Below the pieces are notes generated by a model. The model saw only the letters and a program-made list of their open reading frames with translations. It made no database searches and was not told the DNA's origin. DNA of 44,720 nt from Nitrospira sp. Lineage in GTDB: Bacteria; Nitrospirota; Nitrospiria; Nitrospirales; Nitrospiraceae. Below, piece by piece: positions 16,979 to 25,935 of this stretch (the first letter of the stretch is position 1; each line of letters starts with the position of its first letter). A program made the translations under genes and the position numbers. The DNA lies in the NCBI GenBank assembly GCA_019636835.1, contig JAHBWU010000023.1, forward strand, positions 1 through 44,720, given 5' to 3'.

Positions 16979-17740
16979 GTGAATGAGCGGTGCGCGATGT
17001 TGAATGCGATGATTTTGAAGATTAAGCGGAGAAAGACACCGATATACGACTTTCTGTATCGGTGTCTGACTACGGTTCGATCGTCGAGCATGCCGTCGAT
17101 CAAGTGGATACATCTTCCGCTGTATCACCTCGATCAATCAGTCCGACGTACGGCAAGGTGGCTGATCGGAATCTTATGGCACGCCCCATTGTTTAAGGCG
17201 CGTTGCGAGAGGGTGGGAGCTGGACTTAAATTGCCGGATGGCATGCCCTATCTGATAGGAAGTCATCTCCGCCTTCGTCTTGGAGAAAACGTTCTGATTA
17301 GTCGCACTACGATTGGTGCCAGCAAAGTCTTTGATTCTCCGCTGCTGGAGGTAGGAAATAGCTCAACCATAGGGTATGGGACTACGATTAGTGTTGCGAA
17401 ACAGGTCACCATTGGGAACAGTGTATTGATCGGTCCCTGCTGTACCATTATGGATAGCGACGATCACCCAATTGATCCTGTACGCAGGGTGATGCGGGAG
17501 CCTGTTAACGCGGAAGACGTGAAACCGGTGACGATCGGTAATAATGTATGGATAGGGGCCTATTGTACGATCCTCAAAGGGGTCACGATCGGCGACAACT
17601 CAATTATCTCCGCACACAGCGTGATTGTGCGCGACGTGTTGCCGAATTGTATCTATGCGGGAAACCCGGCACGTCCTACGGTGAGAGACATTGATAAGAA
17701 ACATGAGATGCCCCAATCGGTAGTCGGGAGCGAGTCCTGA
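16979..17740 (+). CDS. Hexapeptide-repeat acyltransferase (WbbJ/NodL-like)
   Basis: A 253-aa left-handed beta-helix protein. Imperfect hexapeptide repeats run from about residue 100 to 220, including the stretches VTIGNSVLIGPCC, VTIGNNVWIGAYC and VTIGDNSIISAHS. DDHPIDP supplies a likely catalytic His, and AGNPAR is the usual end motif. Such enzymes transfer acetyl or other acyl groups from acyl-CoA to sugar hydroxyls in the cytoplasm. The start is uncertain: GTG at 16979 or ATG at 16997. Its stop shares a base with the next start. It may supply the acyl groups on which the SGNH hydrolases act. Confidence 0.85.
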   Translation: MNERCAMLNAMILKIKRRKTPIYDFLYRCLTTVRSSSMPSIKWIHLPLYHLDQSVRRTARWLIGILWHAPLFKARCERVGAGLKLPDGMPYLIGSHLRLRLGENVLISRTTIGASKVFDSPLLEVGNSSTIGYGTTISVAKQVTIGNSVLIGPCCTIMDSDDHPIDPVRRVMREPVNAEDVKPVTIGNNVWIGAYCTILKGVTIGDNSIISAHSVIVRDVLPNCIYAGNPARPTVRDIDKKHEMPQSVVGSES

Positions 17741-19071
17741 TGTTGCACGCTCTCATTGCGCTCTGGTTCCTGCGGTTGTTCAAACCAGAATGGCTTGTGG
17801 CTTTTTATGTGCCTGGTCTTGGGCCGATAAAGAGCATCCCTACGTTGATCCTGTATGGCATGCTGGCATATCTGATTACTTTGAAAACGTCAACGATCAG
17901 AGTGGATTGGCCATTTGCAATCTATCTGGTGTGCGTGGCGCTTTCCACGGTCTTTGCGGAAAATACCGGCTTGGGGCGGATTGGTTTCCAAAGCGTCTTC
18001 GATAATCTTGTCTTTTTTGCGGTAAACATGAGCGTGCTGTCGCAGAAAGACAATATGCGCGCCTTGGATACGATCCTCAATATGTACGTTCTGTCTTTTG
18101 TTGTCTATGGCCTCGTGGGTATCGCATACAAGGGGATTGTGCCTTACCATGTCTACCTAGACGATGAAGACTTTTTCGGTCCCTTCATGGATATTGGGGT
18201 GGCAGTTTCGCTCATCGCGGCGTATCAAACCGCCAAACCGAATCGGTTCTATCTCATGACCGGCGTCATCAATATCGTCGGCGTGATTGCATCTTTTGCC
18301 AGAGGAGCCTTCCTGAGTTTCTGTGCGACAGGACTGTTCATCTGGTGGCGCTCTTCGAACAGGATCAAGAATGCCATTGTGCTTTTGATCGCTGCGGTTT
18401 TTACCGTTTCCGTGACGTTCATTCTGTTTCCGGGGAATGAGTACTGGAAAGAGATGGCGACGATTGGGACCTCTTTGAAGAATGAGAAGTCGGAAGGCCG
18501 CCATTTCCTTATCAAGAAGGGGTTTGAAATCTTTGCCCTATACCCAGTACTCGGCGCCGGTCCTCTAAACTACGGCTTTATGATCCCGAAGGTCACTTCG
18601 GAGACTGAAGCGCAAACTCGGGGCATGCACGCGGCCCAATTTGCGACACGTGTGGCGCACAATATCTATATTCAGATTCTTGCTGAATTGGGTTTGGTCG
18701 GCTCAATGGCGTTTGGGGGATTGATTCTGGTGTTTTGGGTCCGCAGTCGGAAGATCCGGAGATTGTATGAGCAACACGCCTCTCACCGTGGTCGAGTTAA
18801 GATGGAAGCCGGTAGCCGAGATCAGTGGCGCAAGATGCTGATGTTCGGGTTTGCCTTTGAGGCGGCAATGGTCGGATATATGCTTAATGGTATATTCTAT
18901 CCCATATTGTTTTGTCCATGGTTCTATGACTTGCTGATCTTGAATGCCTTGGTATTCCGGTACCTCCAGACAGAGGCCAGCCAACTACCTCAGCCGACTC
19001 AGAGGACGTTCGGGGTTCCTCAGTGGCAATGGTCAACGAGCTATCAACGAGATGTGGTTCCGATACCCTAA
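17740..19071 (+). CDS. O-antigen ligase / Wzy-like polymerase
   Basis: A 443-aa polytopic membrane protein with about ten to twelve hydrophobic segments and a large periplasmic loop near residues 240-310. A segment of FEIFALYPVLGAGPLN, followed shortly by RVAHNIYIQILAELGL, matches the conserved core of the Wzy_C / O-antigen ligase family (G-x-G-P-x-N and H-N-x-x-L-x-x-x-x-E-x-G). It probably polymerises EPS repeat units, or ligates glycan, on the periplasmic side. The flippase at 22973 would be its partner in a Wzx/Wzy-type pathway. The C-terminal tail is polar and cytoplasmic. Confidence 0.82.
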   Translation: MLHALIALWFLRLFKPEWLVAFYVPGLGPIKSIPTLILYGMLAYLITLKTSTIRVDWPFAIYLVCVALSTVFAENTGLGRIGFQSVFDNLVFFAVNMSVLSQKDNMRALDTILNMYVLSFVVYGLVGIAYKGIVPYHVYLDDEDFFGPFMDIGVAVSLIAAYQTAKPNRFYLMTGVINIVGVIASFARGAFLSFCATGLFIWWRSSNRIKNAIVLLIAAVFTVSVTFILFPGNEYWKEMATIGTSLKNEKSEGRHFLIKKGFEIFALYPVLGAGPLNYGFMIPKVTSETEAQTRGMHAAQFATRVAHNIYIQILAELGLVGSMAFGGLILVFWVRSRKIRRLYEQHASHRGRVKMEAGSRDQWRKMLMFGFAFEAAMVGYMLNGIFYPILFCPWFYDLLILNALVFRYLQTEASQLPQPTQRTFGVPQWQWSTSYQRDVVPIP

Positions 19072-19083
19072 GCTGCTGCGGAT

Positions 19084-20040
19084 ATGAACGTCAAGACTGC
19101 CGGCAAGTTGGCACTCACGGTCGTCATCGTTTGGTTTTTGCTTGCGCACATTGGGGTTGAGCGACTTGGGGCCAACCTTCGGCGCATCGACGGAGGGTGG
19201 TTTGTATCGGCATTTCTATGTAGCCCCTTCATCGTACTTGTAAGCGCGCTGAAATGGCACGAAATCATTCAAGCCGAGGCGCAAGGCCTTACGTATTGGG
19301 AAGCGGTCCGAGCATTTCTTGGAGGAACGTTCTTTGGCTTGCTCACTCCTGGTCGATTGGGTGAGTTCGGCAAGGTGGCCCTAATACGGCAAGGTCGCCT
19401 TCCCATCCTAGCCGGGATCGCGTTGCTGGAACGGATGCTGGATGTGGAAGTCTTGATCCTCATGGCGCTGTGGGGAGTGTGGGGTATTTTTGGCCCTCAG
19501 GCCTTCGCCGCTGTCCTGGTGGTCGCGGTGGGTGGTGCATGGTTTATCGCCAGTAATTGGCTCAAACAGCAGGTGTTGAGCGCTGTTCTCCTGCTCACAC
19601 CATTCAAAAACAAGGTTGCTATGGTCATCGGCGGCATGTGCGCGGTTGCACCAGCTACACTAGCCAAGTGTGCCGGGCTCCGTTTCCTAGCATGCTCGAT
19701 CGATCTCTTTCAGTTCTACCTGATTGCTAACTCGTTTGATTCGGTCAAATTTCTGCATGTGCTGGCCGTCTATCCGTTGATCATCCTGTCGAATCTGATC
19801 CCGCTGACTATCGGAGGGATTGGGATAAGGGAGGCGATGTCCATGTATGCGCTTTCATTCTTCAATGTCAATCCTGAAACCGCAGTCAGTGCGAGTTTTC
19901 TACTGTTCGCTATCAATACGTTCATCCCTGGAGTAACGGGCGGCCTTATTGTGGCTCGATATGGCATCTCGGCACGAACGTACACAGAGTCTGCTCCTTT
20001 GGTGACCCCACAGGATGGTTCGATGAGGGGCACGGCGTAA
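19084..20040 (+). CDS. UPF0104 / lysylphosphatidylglycerol synthase TM-domain protein
   Basis: A 318-aa membrane protein with about eight hydrophobic segments. GGTFFGLLTPGRLGEFGKVALI near residues 78-100 and LIPLTIGGIGIREA near 240 are the two hallmark motifs of the UPF0104/PF03706 family, which is related to the flippase half of MprF. Members near glycosyltransferase genes are proposed to move lipid-linked intermediates or to assist GTs. It lies 12 bases after the polymerase and just before a DPM1-type glycosyltransferase, an arrangement that favours a lipid-linked sugar role. Confidence 0.82.
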   Translation: MNVKTAGKLALTVVIVWFLLAHIGVERLGANLRRIDGGWFVSAFLCSPFIVLVSALKWHEIIQAEAQGLTYWEAVRAFLGGTFFGLLTPGRLGEFGKVALIRQGRLPILAGIALLERMLDVEVLILMALWGVWGIFGPQAFAAVLVVAVGGAWFIASNWLKQQVLSAVLLLTPFKNKVAMVIGGMCAVAPATLAKCAGLRFLACSIDLFQFYLIANSFDSVKFLHVLAVYPLIILSNLIPLTIGGIGIREAMSMYALSFFNVNPETAVSASFLLFAINTFIPGVTGGLIVARYGISARTYTESAPLVTPQDGSMRGTA

Positions 20041-20065
20041 ACTCTATGGGTACTGGTGGCAAGAC

Positions 20066-21034
20066 ATGAAAAGGCCAGAAGGGGCGGGAGCGATGGATGC
20101 TAGAGTTGAAATCTCGATCGTGATTCCTGTGTTTAACGAAGTTCGAAACGTTTTCCCCTTATATCAACGCGTCAAGAGCGAAGCGGACAAGCTCAAAAGA
20201 AGCTATGAGATTGTGTTCGTGAATGACGGAAGCAACGACGGCACAGAGGAGGAGCTGCGCAAGCTTAAGCAGCTCGATCCAGCCGTGCGTTGCATCATGT
20301 TTCGCAACAACTTTCAAAAGGCGGCTGCGTACTCGGCGGGGTTTCGACATGCGGAAGGCGACATTATCATCACGATGGACGGGGATTTGCAGGATGATCC
20401 TGCTGAGATGGGGAAGTTCCTCGCAAAACTGGAAGAAGGCTATGACTATGTAACGGGATGGAAATACAAGGGAAAAGGAAATCCCTACCGCGCGTGGCCG
20501 TCGAAGTTTTTCAATTTCATCGTGAAACGAGCCAATAAGTTGGATATCCACGATTTCAATTGCCCTTTCAAGGCGTTTCGTCGGGAGGTTATTGATCCCA
20601 CGGAGGTCTATGGCGAACTGTATCGTTTTCTGCCCGTGATCGCGAAGCGCAAAGGGTTTCGACTCGCTGAGGTTAAGGTTGAAAATCTGCCGCGCGTGCA
20701 CGGTGTGTCGAAGTATGGGTTCGAGCGGTTCTTACGAGGGCTTTTTGATTTTCTGACGATGTATTTCCTGACACGATATTATAAGCGTCCCCTGCACTTC
20801 TTTGGGAGTTTGGGATTTCTATTGGCAAGCCTCGGAAGCACGGTTATCGTCGGTTTGTACCTTATTAAATTTGTGTTCGGCATTCCAATTAGGAACACAC
20901 CGTTCCTCTTTGTGCTGTCCGTTCTCAGCATTGTTACAGGCATCCAATTCTTTTCAATTGGCTTGGTGAGTGAATTGATGATTAGCTTACAGAAGCGCTC
21001 AGAGGAACACTATCTGATTAAGGAAATCCTATAG
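20066..21034 (+). CDS. Dolichol-phosphate-mannose-synthase-like glycosyltransferase (GT2)
   Basis: A 322-aa GT2 of the DPM1/GtrB/ArnC type. It opens EISIVIPVFNEV, then FVNDGSNDGTEE, the metal-binding MDGDLQDDP block, and GWKYKGKGNPY. Two C-terminal membrane helices follow (about residues 245-268 and 278-305). Such enzymes load a sugar onto undecaprenyl phosphate, giving the donor used by GT39/GT83-type membrane transferases. A GT39-like gene follows immediately, so the two probably form a donor-acceptor pair. An alternative ATG at 20093 has a better-placed GGGAG and would give 313 aa. Confidence 0.87.
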   Translation: MKRPEGAGAMDARVEISIVIPVFNEVRNVFPLYQRVKSEADKLKRSYEIVFVNDGSNDGTEEELRKLKQLDPAVRCIMFRNNFQKAAAYSAGFRHAEGDIIITMDGDLQDDPAEMGKFLAKLEEGYDYVTGWKYKGKGNPYRAWPSKFFNFIVKRANKLDIHDFNCPFKAFRREVIDPTEVYGELYRFLPVIAKRKGFRLAEVKVENLPRVHGVSKYGFERFLRGLFDFLTMYFLTRYYKRPLHFFGSLGFLLASLGSTVIVGLYLIKFVFGIPIRNTPFLFVLSVLSIVTGIQFFSIGLVSELMISLQKRSEEHYLIKEIL

Positions 21035-21067
21035 TCCGATAGAAGTAAGTTACCCAAGGCGGCGCTT

Positions 21068-22837
21068 GTGAGAAAAGATCAACAAGTGGTAGGTAGTTAT
21101 GCTGTCGGTGCAGTCAGTGGGATGCGTCGTGTGTTCCCGGCTGTCTTGGTGAATCCCTGGGTCGTACTGCTGTGCGGGCTGCTCTTTATGGGCGGAGTCA
21201 TACGGTTTTATGGCCTCGCGAACTATGAGGGTACTGACGAATACAACGAGGTGTTTGAAGCGTTACGGGTAGCGTCTGGCCATTTCAATTATGAGCGATG
21301 GTGGAAAAAGGGGTATCAAAATATCCTCGCCGTCGAATATGGGATGTATTTTGTTCAAGGATACCTGTGGGGTGTGTTCGCAAACCCGATGGATTTTGCC
21401 GCCCAGATCATTCGCAACATGGACCCACTCTTTCTGATTGGACGATATACGACGGCTTTCTTGGGAACGGCGTCCATTGCACTGACCTACCTGATCGGAC
21501 GTCAGATGTACAACGAGCGGGTTGCTTTGTTAGCGGCCGGTTTATTGACGGTCAGCCCGTTACATGTATGGATTTCTCATCTGGTGAATACGGATGTGCC
21601 TCTCACCTTCTTTTTCTTGTGCAGTCTGTATTTCGTGTGCCGGTTCTCTTCCACGGGACAGCTTGCGTATTATGCGTTGGCCGCGGCTCTTGGGGCGGTC
21701 ACTGTGAACATAAAGTTGACCGGATTTGGGATTGGCGTGTTGTTTTTCGGCGCTCACGTCTATTTTGCGGTGCGCGAAGGACGACCCTATGCGAGGATTG
21801 TTTGGTGTAAAGAGATTGGAGTGGCATGTGCGTCCTTTGTTGCGGGATTTATCGCGAGCAATCCACCCGTCGTGCTGGGATTTAAGCAATGGATCCAGTC
21901 ATTTATCTGGCAATACGGCATTCATCAGAACGTCTATGACCAAGTGCCGTATGCAGTTGGCGACAATGGGCATTATACCTATCTGCTGTTGCTCTATGGG
22001 GAAATGGGGGCACCATTGTTCATTAGTACAGTCGCCGCCATCGGGTATGGCATCTTCAAGCGTGACCAGTGGTCTGTGCTGATGGTAGCCTGCCTCATCA
22101 TCGTCTTTGGTGTGCTGGGCAGCACCACCTACCTTATTCAGAATCGGTACTTCATGTCGCTGCTGCCGCTGCTGTTCATCCTGAATGGGAGGTTGCTGGA
22201 CGACGTCGTTTCGTGTGTCAGGGGGCCTGTGTGGGGAAGGGTCCTTGGCTTGACAGCGGTGTTCGGAGTGTTGACGTTTTTTCCGGCCAAGGAGTCTCTA
22301 GCCTTTACGAGGACCTTGACCGATCGAAATACGAGTTCGATCGCGAAAGAATGGATCGAGGTGAACATCCCGGCGGGAAGCAAAATCCTCATCGATGCTG
22401 GACATACCATCATTACCTCAGGGCCTCGGCTCAGTCAGTCGCGGGAGAAATTGGAACTGGAGCTCAATCAAATACGAAATCTCAAAGAAGGGGAAACCTT
22501 CGATTCGCCCCAAGTGAAAATTGTAGACTCGTATGCTGCAATTTACTTTGAGTTGCTTCTAAGAAACATGCCTAAGGTGACATATGACTTAACAACCACC
22601 GAGCTTGGAAGGCAGATTGAGCCTTTACAATATTATCTCGATAATGGATTCGAATACTTCATCCACAACGGAGACATCCGCGACAACTTTAGGAACGACT
22701 TGTGGAAGGCCAAATACCCCCAGTCCGCTGCATTTTATGAATCTCTAGACACTTCGCTAGAGCTGATAAAGAGCTTTGAGCCTTTGGAAACAAGATCCGG
22801 CCAACCTGTAAGAATTTATAGATTCAAAAGACGATAA
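21068..22837 (+). CDS. GT39/ArnT-like membrane glycosyltransferase
   Basis: A 589-aa polytopic protein starting at GTG. The first periplasmic loop after helix 1 contains GTDEYNEVFEALR with the catalytic-type Asp57-Glu58 pair. About ten hydrophobic helices follow, then a periplasmic C-terminal domain of roughly 180 residues. This is the layout of the PMT_2 (GT39/GT83) family, which uses polyprenyl-phosphate sugars as donors on the periplasmic side. The DPM1-type gene upstream likely makes the donor. The acceptor could be the EPS or a protein; sequence alone does not say. Confidence 0.8.
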   Translation: MRKDQQVVGSYAVGAVSGMRRVFPAVLVNPWVVLLCGLLFMGGVIRFYGLANYEGTDEYNEVFEALRVASGHFNYERWWKKGYQNILAVEYGMYFVQGYLWGVFANPMDFAAQIIRNMDPLFLIGRYTTAFLGTASIALTYLIGRQMYNERVALLAAGLLTVSPLHVWISHLVNTDVPLTFFFLCSLYFVCRFSSTGQLAYYALAAALGAVTVNIKLTGFGIGVLFFGAHVYFAVREGRPYARIVWCKEIGVACASFVAGFIASNPPVVLGFKQWIQSFIWQYGIHQNVYDQVPYAVGDNGHYTYLLLLYGEMGAPLFISTVAAIGYGIFKRDQWSVLMVACLIIVFGVLGSTTYLIQNRYFMSLLPLLFILNGRLLDDVVSCVRGPVWGRVLGLTAVFGVLTFFPAKESLAFTRTLTDRNTSSIAKEWIEVNIPAGSKILIDAGHTIITSGPRLSQSREKLELELNQIRNLKEGETFDSPQVKIVDSYAAIYFELLLRNMPKVTYDLTTTELGRQIEPLQYYLDNGFEYFIHNGDIRDNFRNDLWKAKYPQSAAFYESLDTSLELIKSFEPLETRSGQPVRIYRFKRR

Positions 22838-22972
22838 TTCCCTTCTTTGTTCGGACATCGCTGCCCTAGTTTAAGTATCAAGATGTATCGATTTCCCTGG
22901 TCGGCGACTGGCGCAGGATGACTGGTAGGCGCAGTTGAATCCGCATGATGGTGACTTCAATCGTGTGACGCA

Positions 22973-24427
22973 ATGATCGGTGCCAAAACCATACTCACGA
23001 ACACATTGTTCCTGATGGTGGCGTCGGTGTTCAACATCGGTGTCTCGATTGTGACGACCGCGCTCATTGCACGGGCTATCGGTCCTGAACTGTATGGACG
23101 CTATACGTTCGGACTTACCTATGTACTCATCTTCAGCGTGTTTTCAAATTTTGGCATTGAATCACTGTTTATACGAGAAGCGTCTCGCGACCGCGCGAAG
23201 CTCGCGCTCATCCACGACATTTTTCCATTGAAGATTTCGTTATCAGTGATGACGGTGGGATTGGCCGTTCTCTCGATCTATCTTCTCGATTATCCAGGGC
23301 CCACCATAGAAGTAGTGCAAATTTTATGCGTTGGGTTATTTTTTCAGATTTTGTACGAGAGCCTCGTGTCGGTCTCAAAGGCGTTGGAAGAGATGTACGT
23401 CGTAGCTCTTCTCTCCGTCTTCTTTAGGGTGGTCTCTGCGACGGCCGTTATCGGTTCGATCATCGGCGGGATTGGATTTGTCGGCATCGTATCGGCATTC
23501 GCGATCGGGAATGCCTCGGCTTTTCTACTAGCGCTTTGGCTACACGCACGACGATGGGGGTTTAGTGAAGTGGGTTTCCGAGTCCCTGCATGGTTCTCCC
23601 TGATTCGACAGGGGTACCCGTTTTTCTTGTCTGCCCTGGTGACGATGTTATACGGAAAGATCAATGTCCTAATGTTGTCAAAGATGGTTCCTGAGGCTGA
23701 CCTGGGATATTTCATGGCAGCTGCTAATCTTGTCGAGAACCTGTTCTTTATTCCGGTGGCATTCAATACGACAATTTTCCCCGCGTTCTCCCGAATGCAT
23801 GGGACCTCGCCAGAAGCCCTTCGGCAGTCGTATAGTAAGATCGTCCGGTACCTGGTTATTGTTACGCTGGGAGTTGCGGCGGGGACCATGCTGGTTGGCG
23901 GAGACGTCATTCGCCTCTTGTACGGAGAACAGTTTGGTTCGGCGGCTCCCCTTCTTTCGATTCTGATCCTCTACTGGGCATTGGCATTTTTTTCGAATGT
24001 GCTGTCGAGCCTCTTGTTCTCTATTCACCAAGAACATGCGCAGGTTCGAATCATGGTGGTCGCGGCAGGTCTCAGCATTGTCCTCAATGCCCTCTTTATC
24101 ATGCACTCGGGAGTCTTTGGGGCGGCTTTCGCTGCGGTGGTGACGGAAGTTGCGGTTGTCGTACTTATGGGCGCTGTACTGTGGAAAGTGGATTTCCCTT
24201 GGCCTGTGAGTGCAAACTCTCTGAAGCTCGCCCTTAACGTGATTGCAATGGTGATCATTGTTCGAATGTTGCTTCCCGTAAATCTGGCTCTCGCAATCAT
24301 GGTCGGAGCGGGAACATATCTGTTGCTCTTGTTCCCGATCGGTTTAGTCGATGAAGACGATAAGACATTGGTGTACTCCTGGATCCAGAAACGATTTGCA
24401 CGCATAAGACTCTACGGCGTGTCTTAA
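22973..24427 (+). CDS. Wzx-like oligosaccharide flippase (MATE/MOP superfamily)
   Basis: A 484-aa protein with about twelve to fourteen hydrophobic helices. It begins with a TNTLFLMVASVFN segment, then ALIARAIGPELYGRY, the N-terminal signature of polysaccharide-biosynthesis flippases. The mid-region RQGYPFFLSALVTMLYGKINVLMLS and the FNTTIFPAFSRM segment are also typical. It should flip undecaprenyl-linked repeat units across the inner membrane for the polymerase at 17740. It is preceded by 135 bases without a recognisable gene. In another frame its last codons run into a glycosyltransferase-like remnant. Confidence 0.87.
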   Translation: MIGAKTILTNTLFLMVASVFNIGVSIVTTALIARAIGPELYGRYTFGLTYVLIFSVFSNFGIESLFIREASRDRAKLALIHDIFPLKISLSVMTVGLAVLSIYLLDYPGPTIEVVQILCVGLFFQILYESLVSVSKALEEMYVVALLSVFFRVVSATAVIGSIIGGIGFVGIVSAFAIGNASAFLLALWLHARRWGFSEVGFRVPAWFSLIRQGYPFFLSALVTMLYGKINVLMLSKMVPEADLGYFMAAANLVENLFFIPVAFNTTIFPAFSRMHGTSPEALRQSYSKIVRYLVIVTLGVAAGTMLVGGDVIRLLYGEQFGSAAPLLSILILYWALAFFSNVLSSLLFSIHQEHAQVRIMVVAAGLSIVLNALFIMHSGVFGAAFAAVVTEVAVVVLMGAVLWKVDFPWPVSANSLKLALNVIAMVIIVRMLLPVNLALAIMVGAGTYLLLLFPIGLVDEDDKTLVYSWIQKRFARIRLYGVS

Positions 24428-24549
24428 TCGTTGCCCCTGAGTATCCTTATCTTCTGATCGACTGGCATACACTTCGCAGCTACAATCTTATTCGCAACCT
24501 CAGTGATTTGAGTCACATTTCAACTGTTAACACTCGGAGATCCTGGTGA
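24418..24549 (+). pseudogene. Possible GT4 glycosyltransferase N-terminal remnant
   Basis: The frame here, overlapping the last codons of the flippase gene, reads RVLIVAPEYPY and then TLRSYNLIRNLSDLSHIS, stopping with TGA at 24547. That pattern resembles the N-terminal strand, sugar loop and first helix of GT4 glycosyltransferases (RVLIV.P..P......RSYNLIR.LS). There is no usable start codon and no continuing domain. It may be the stump of a deleted GT gene. The match is short, so chance coding-like sequence is possible. Confidence 0.4.
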
Positions 24550-24560
24550 GTCTCTGACTG

Positions 24561-25850
24561 ATGTACAGAATGTCGACACGTCGACTGTATGAATTGTCGC
24601 TCGGAAGCGACATTCGTATTGGTTCTCATTCAGAAAGTAGCAAACCCGCTCTTCCCTCACATACTCGCCTGTTGAAAAGATCATCCAGCATGCCCGTTTC
24701 CAGCGTAAATCGGCTGTCTGACCAAAAGCGATCGGTACCCATCAAGATTCTTTATGTCGCGCTCGACATGGATCTTGGTGGACTGCAGCGGATCGTGCAT
24801 CTCTTAATTGAAGGGTTGGATCGTTGCCGGTTTGAGCCTGTGTTGTGCTGTTTCGATCGTGGTGGGGTGTTCTACGATTCGCTTCGAGCGGAAGGGGTAA
24901 CAGGGAGCATTCTCCATCGTAGCCCCGGTCCCTTCGACGCCGCCCTTCTTCGTAACCTCATACGATACGTTCGAGAAAATAGAATCGATGTGATCCATTC
25001 CCAAAACGCCTGCGCACTCTACGCAGGGCTGGCTGGTCTGCTAACGGGCGTCCCTGTAATCCATACCGACCATGGACGCCTGGTTCCTGACAAGCAGTCT
25101 GCCGTCTGGGAGGATTGGCTCGCTTCTCACTGCCTGCATGCAGTCGTGGGGGTATCGGAAGAATTGACAGCCTACCTAAATTCTCATCTAGGGATTTCGG
25201 CGAAGAAGCTCAAAACCATCATCAATGGGGTGGATACGGACCGATTTATGCCGGTGACCCGTGAGCAAAAAAACGCGTTACGGGCCAAAAACGGCCTGAC
25301 TTCTGATGACCTTGTGCTTGGAACGGTCTGTCGCTTTGATCCTATCAAAAATCTCCCCTTCATGATTTCCAGTATGCCCGAGATCGTGAAACGGGTGCCT
25401 CAAGCAAAGTTGGTGCTTGTCGGGGAAGGGCCGATTCGTCAGAGCCTTGAGGAAATGATCCAGGCCCTCGATGTGACACGGCACATTGCTATTTGGTCAA
25501 GACGGGAAGACATTGAGCAGGTGATGCCGCAGTTTGATGTCTATGTTTGTACGTCGTTGAGTGAGGGAACATCGATGACCATCCTCGAGGCGATGGCGTG
25601 CGGGCTTTCAGTTATTGCATCCTCCGTAGGCGGGAATGCAAGTCTTATCGGTGAAGGTGGAAAACTTTTTCCATCGAACGATTTGACATCGTATGTGTCT
25701 GCTGGGTGTGAGTTACTATCTAACCCCAATCGGCGAGCGATGATGGGAAGATTGAGTAGGGAACGGGCAGAACAGTTTTTCCCCTTGCGTCGAACAATAG
25801 AAAGCTACCAAGCTCTCTATGCACAACACCTTGATCAGCGCTCCCAATAA
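24561..25850 (+). CDS. Glycosyltransferase family 4
   Basis: A 429-aa GT4 if started at 24561. The recognisable domain begins only at about residue 60 with KILYVALDMDLGGLQRIVH. An ATG at 24690 would remove a serine-rich, poorly conserved N-terminal stretch and is an equally good start. DVIHSQNA, HTDHGR and INGVDTDRF mark the acceptor domain and hinge. LVGEGPIRQSLE and SLSEGTSMTILEAMACG, with an E-x7-E pattern, mark the nucleotide-sugar site. A cytoplasmic retaining transferase adding one sugar to the lipid-linked repeat unit is expected. No strong ribosome-binding site is visible for either start. Confidence 0.85.
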   Translation: MYRMSTRRLYELSLGSDIRIGSHSESSKPALPSHTRLLKRSSSMPVSSVNRLSDQKRSVPIKILYVALDMDLGGLQRIVHLLIEGLDRCRFEPVLCCFDRGGVFYDSLRAEGVTGSILHRSPGPFDAALLRNLIRYVRENRIDVIHSQNACALYAGLAGLLTGVPVIHTDHGRLVPDKQSAVWEDWLASHCLHAVVGVSEELTAYLNSHLGISAKKLKTIINGVDTDRFMPVTREQKNALRAKNGLTSDDLVLGTVCRFDPIKNLPFMISSMPEIVKRVPQAKLVLVGEGPIRQSLEEMIQALDVTRHIAIWSRREDIEQVMPQFDVYVCTSLSEGTSMTILEAMACGLSVIASSVGGNASLIGEGGKLFPSNDLTSYVSAGCELLSNPNRRAMMGRLSRERAEQFFPLRRTIESYQALYAQHLDQRSQ

Positions 25851-25935
25851 GTCCGGCCGAAGAGATCCTCAGAATAGCCGTTTCTGCACCGTCGAAGATA
25901 AAAGTGATTAGATTTTTGGTAATTGGGGAGGTAGG

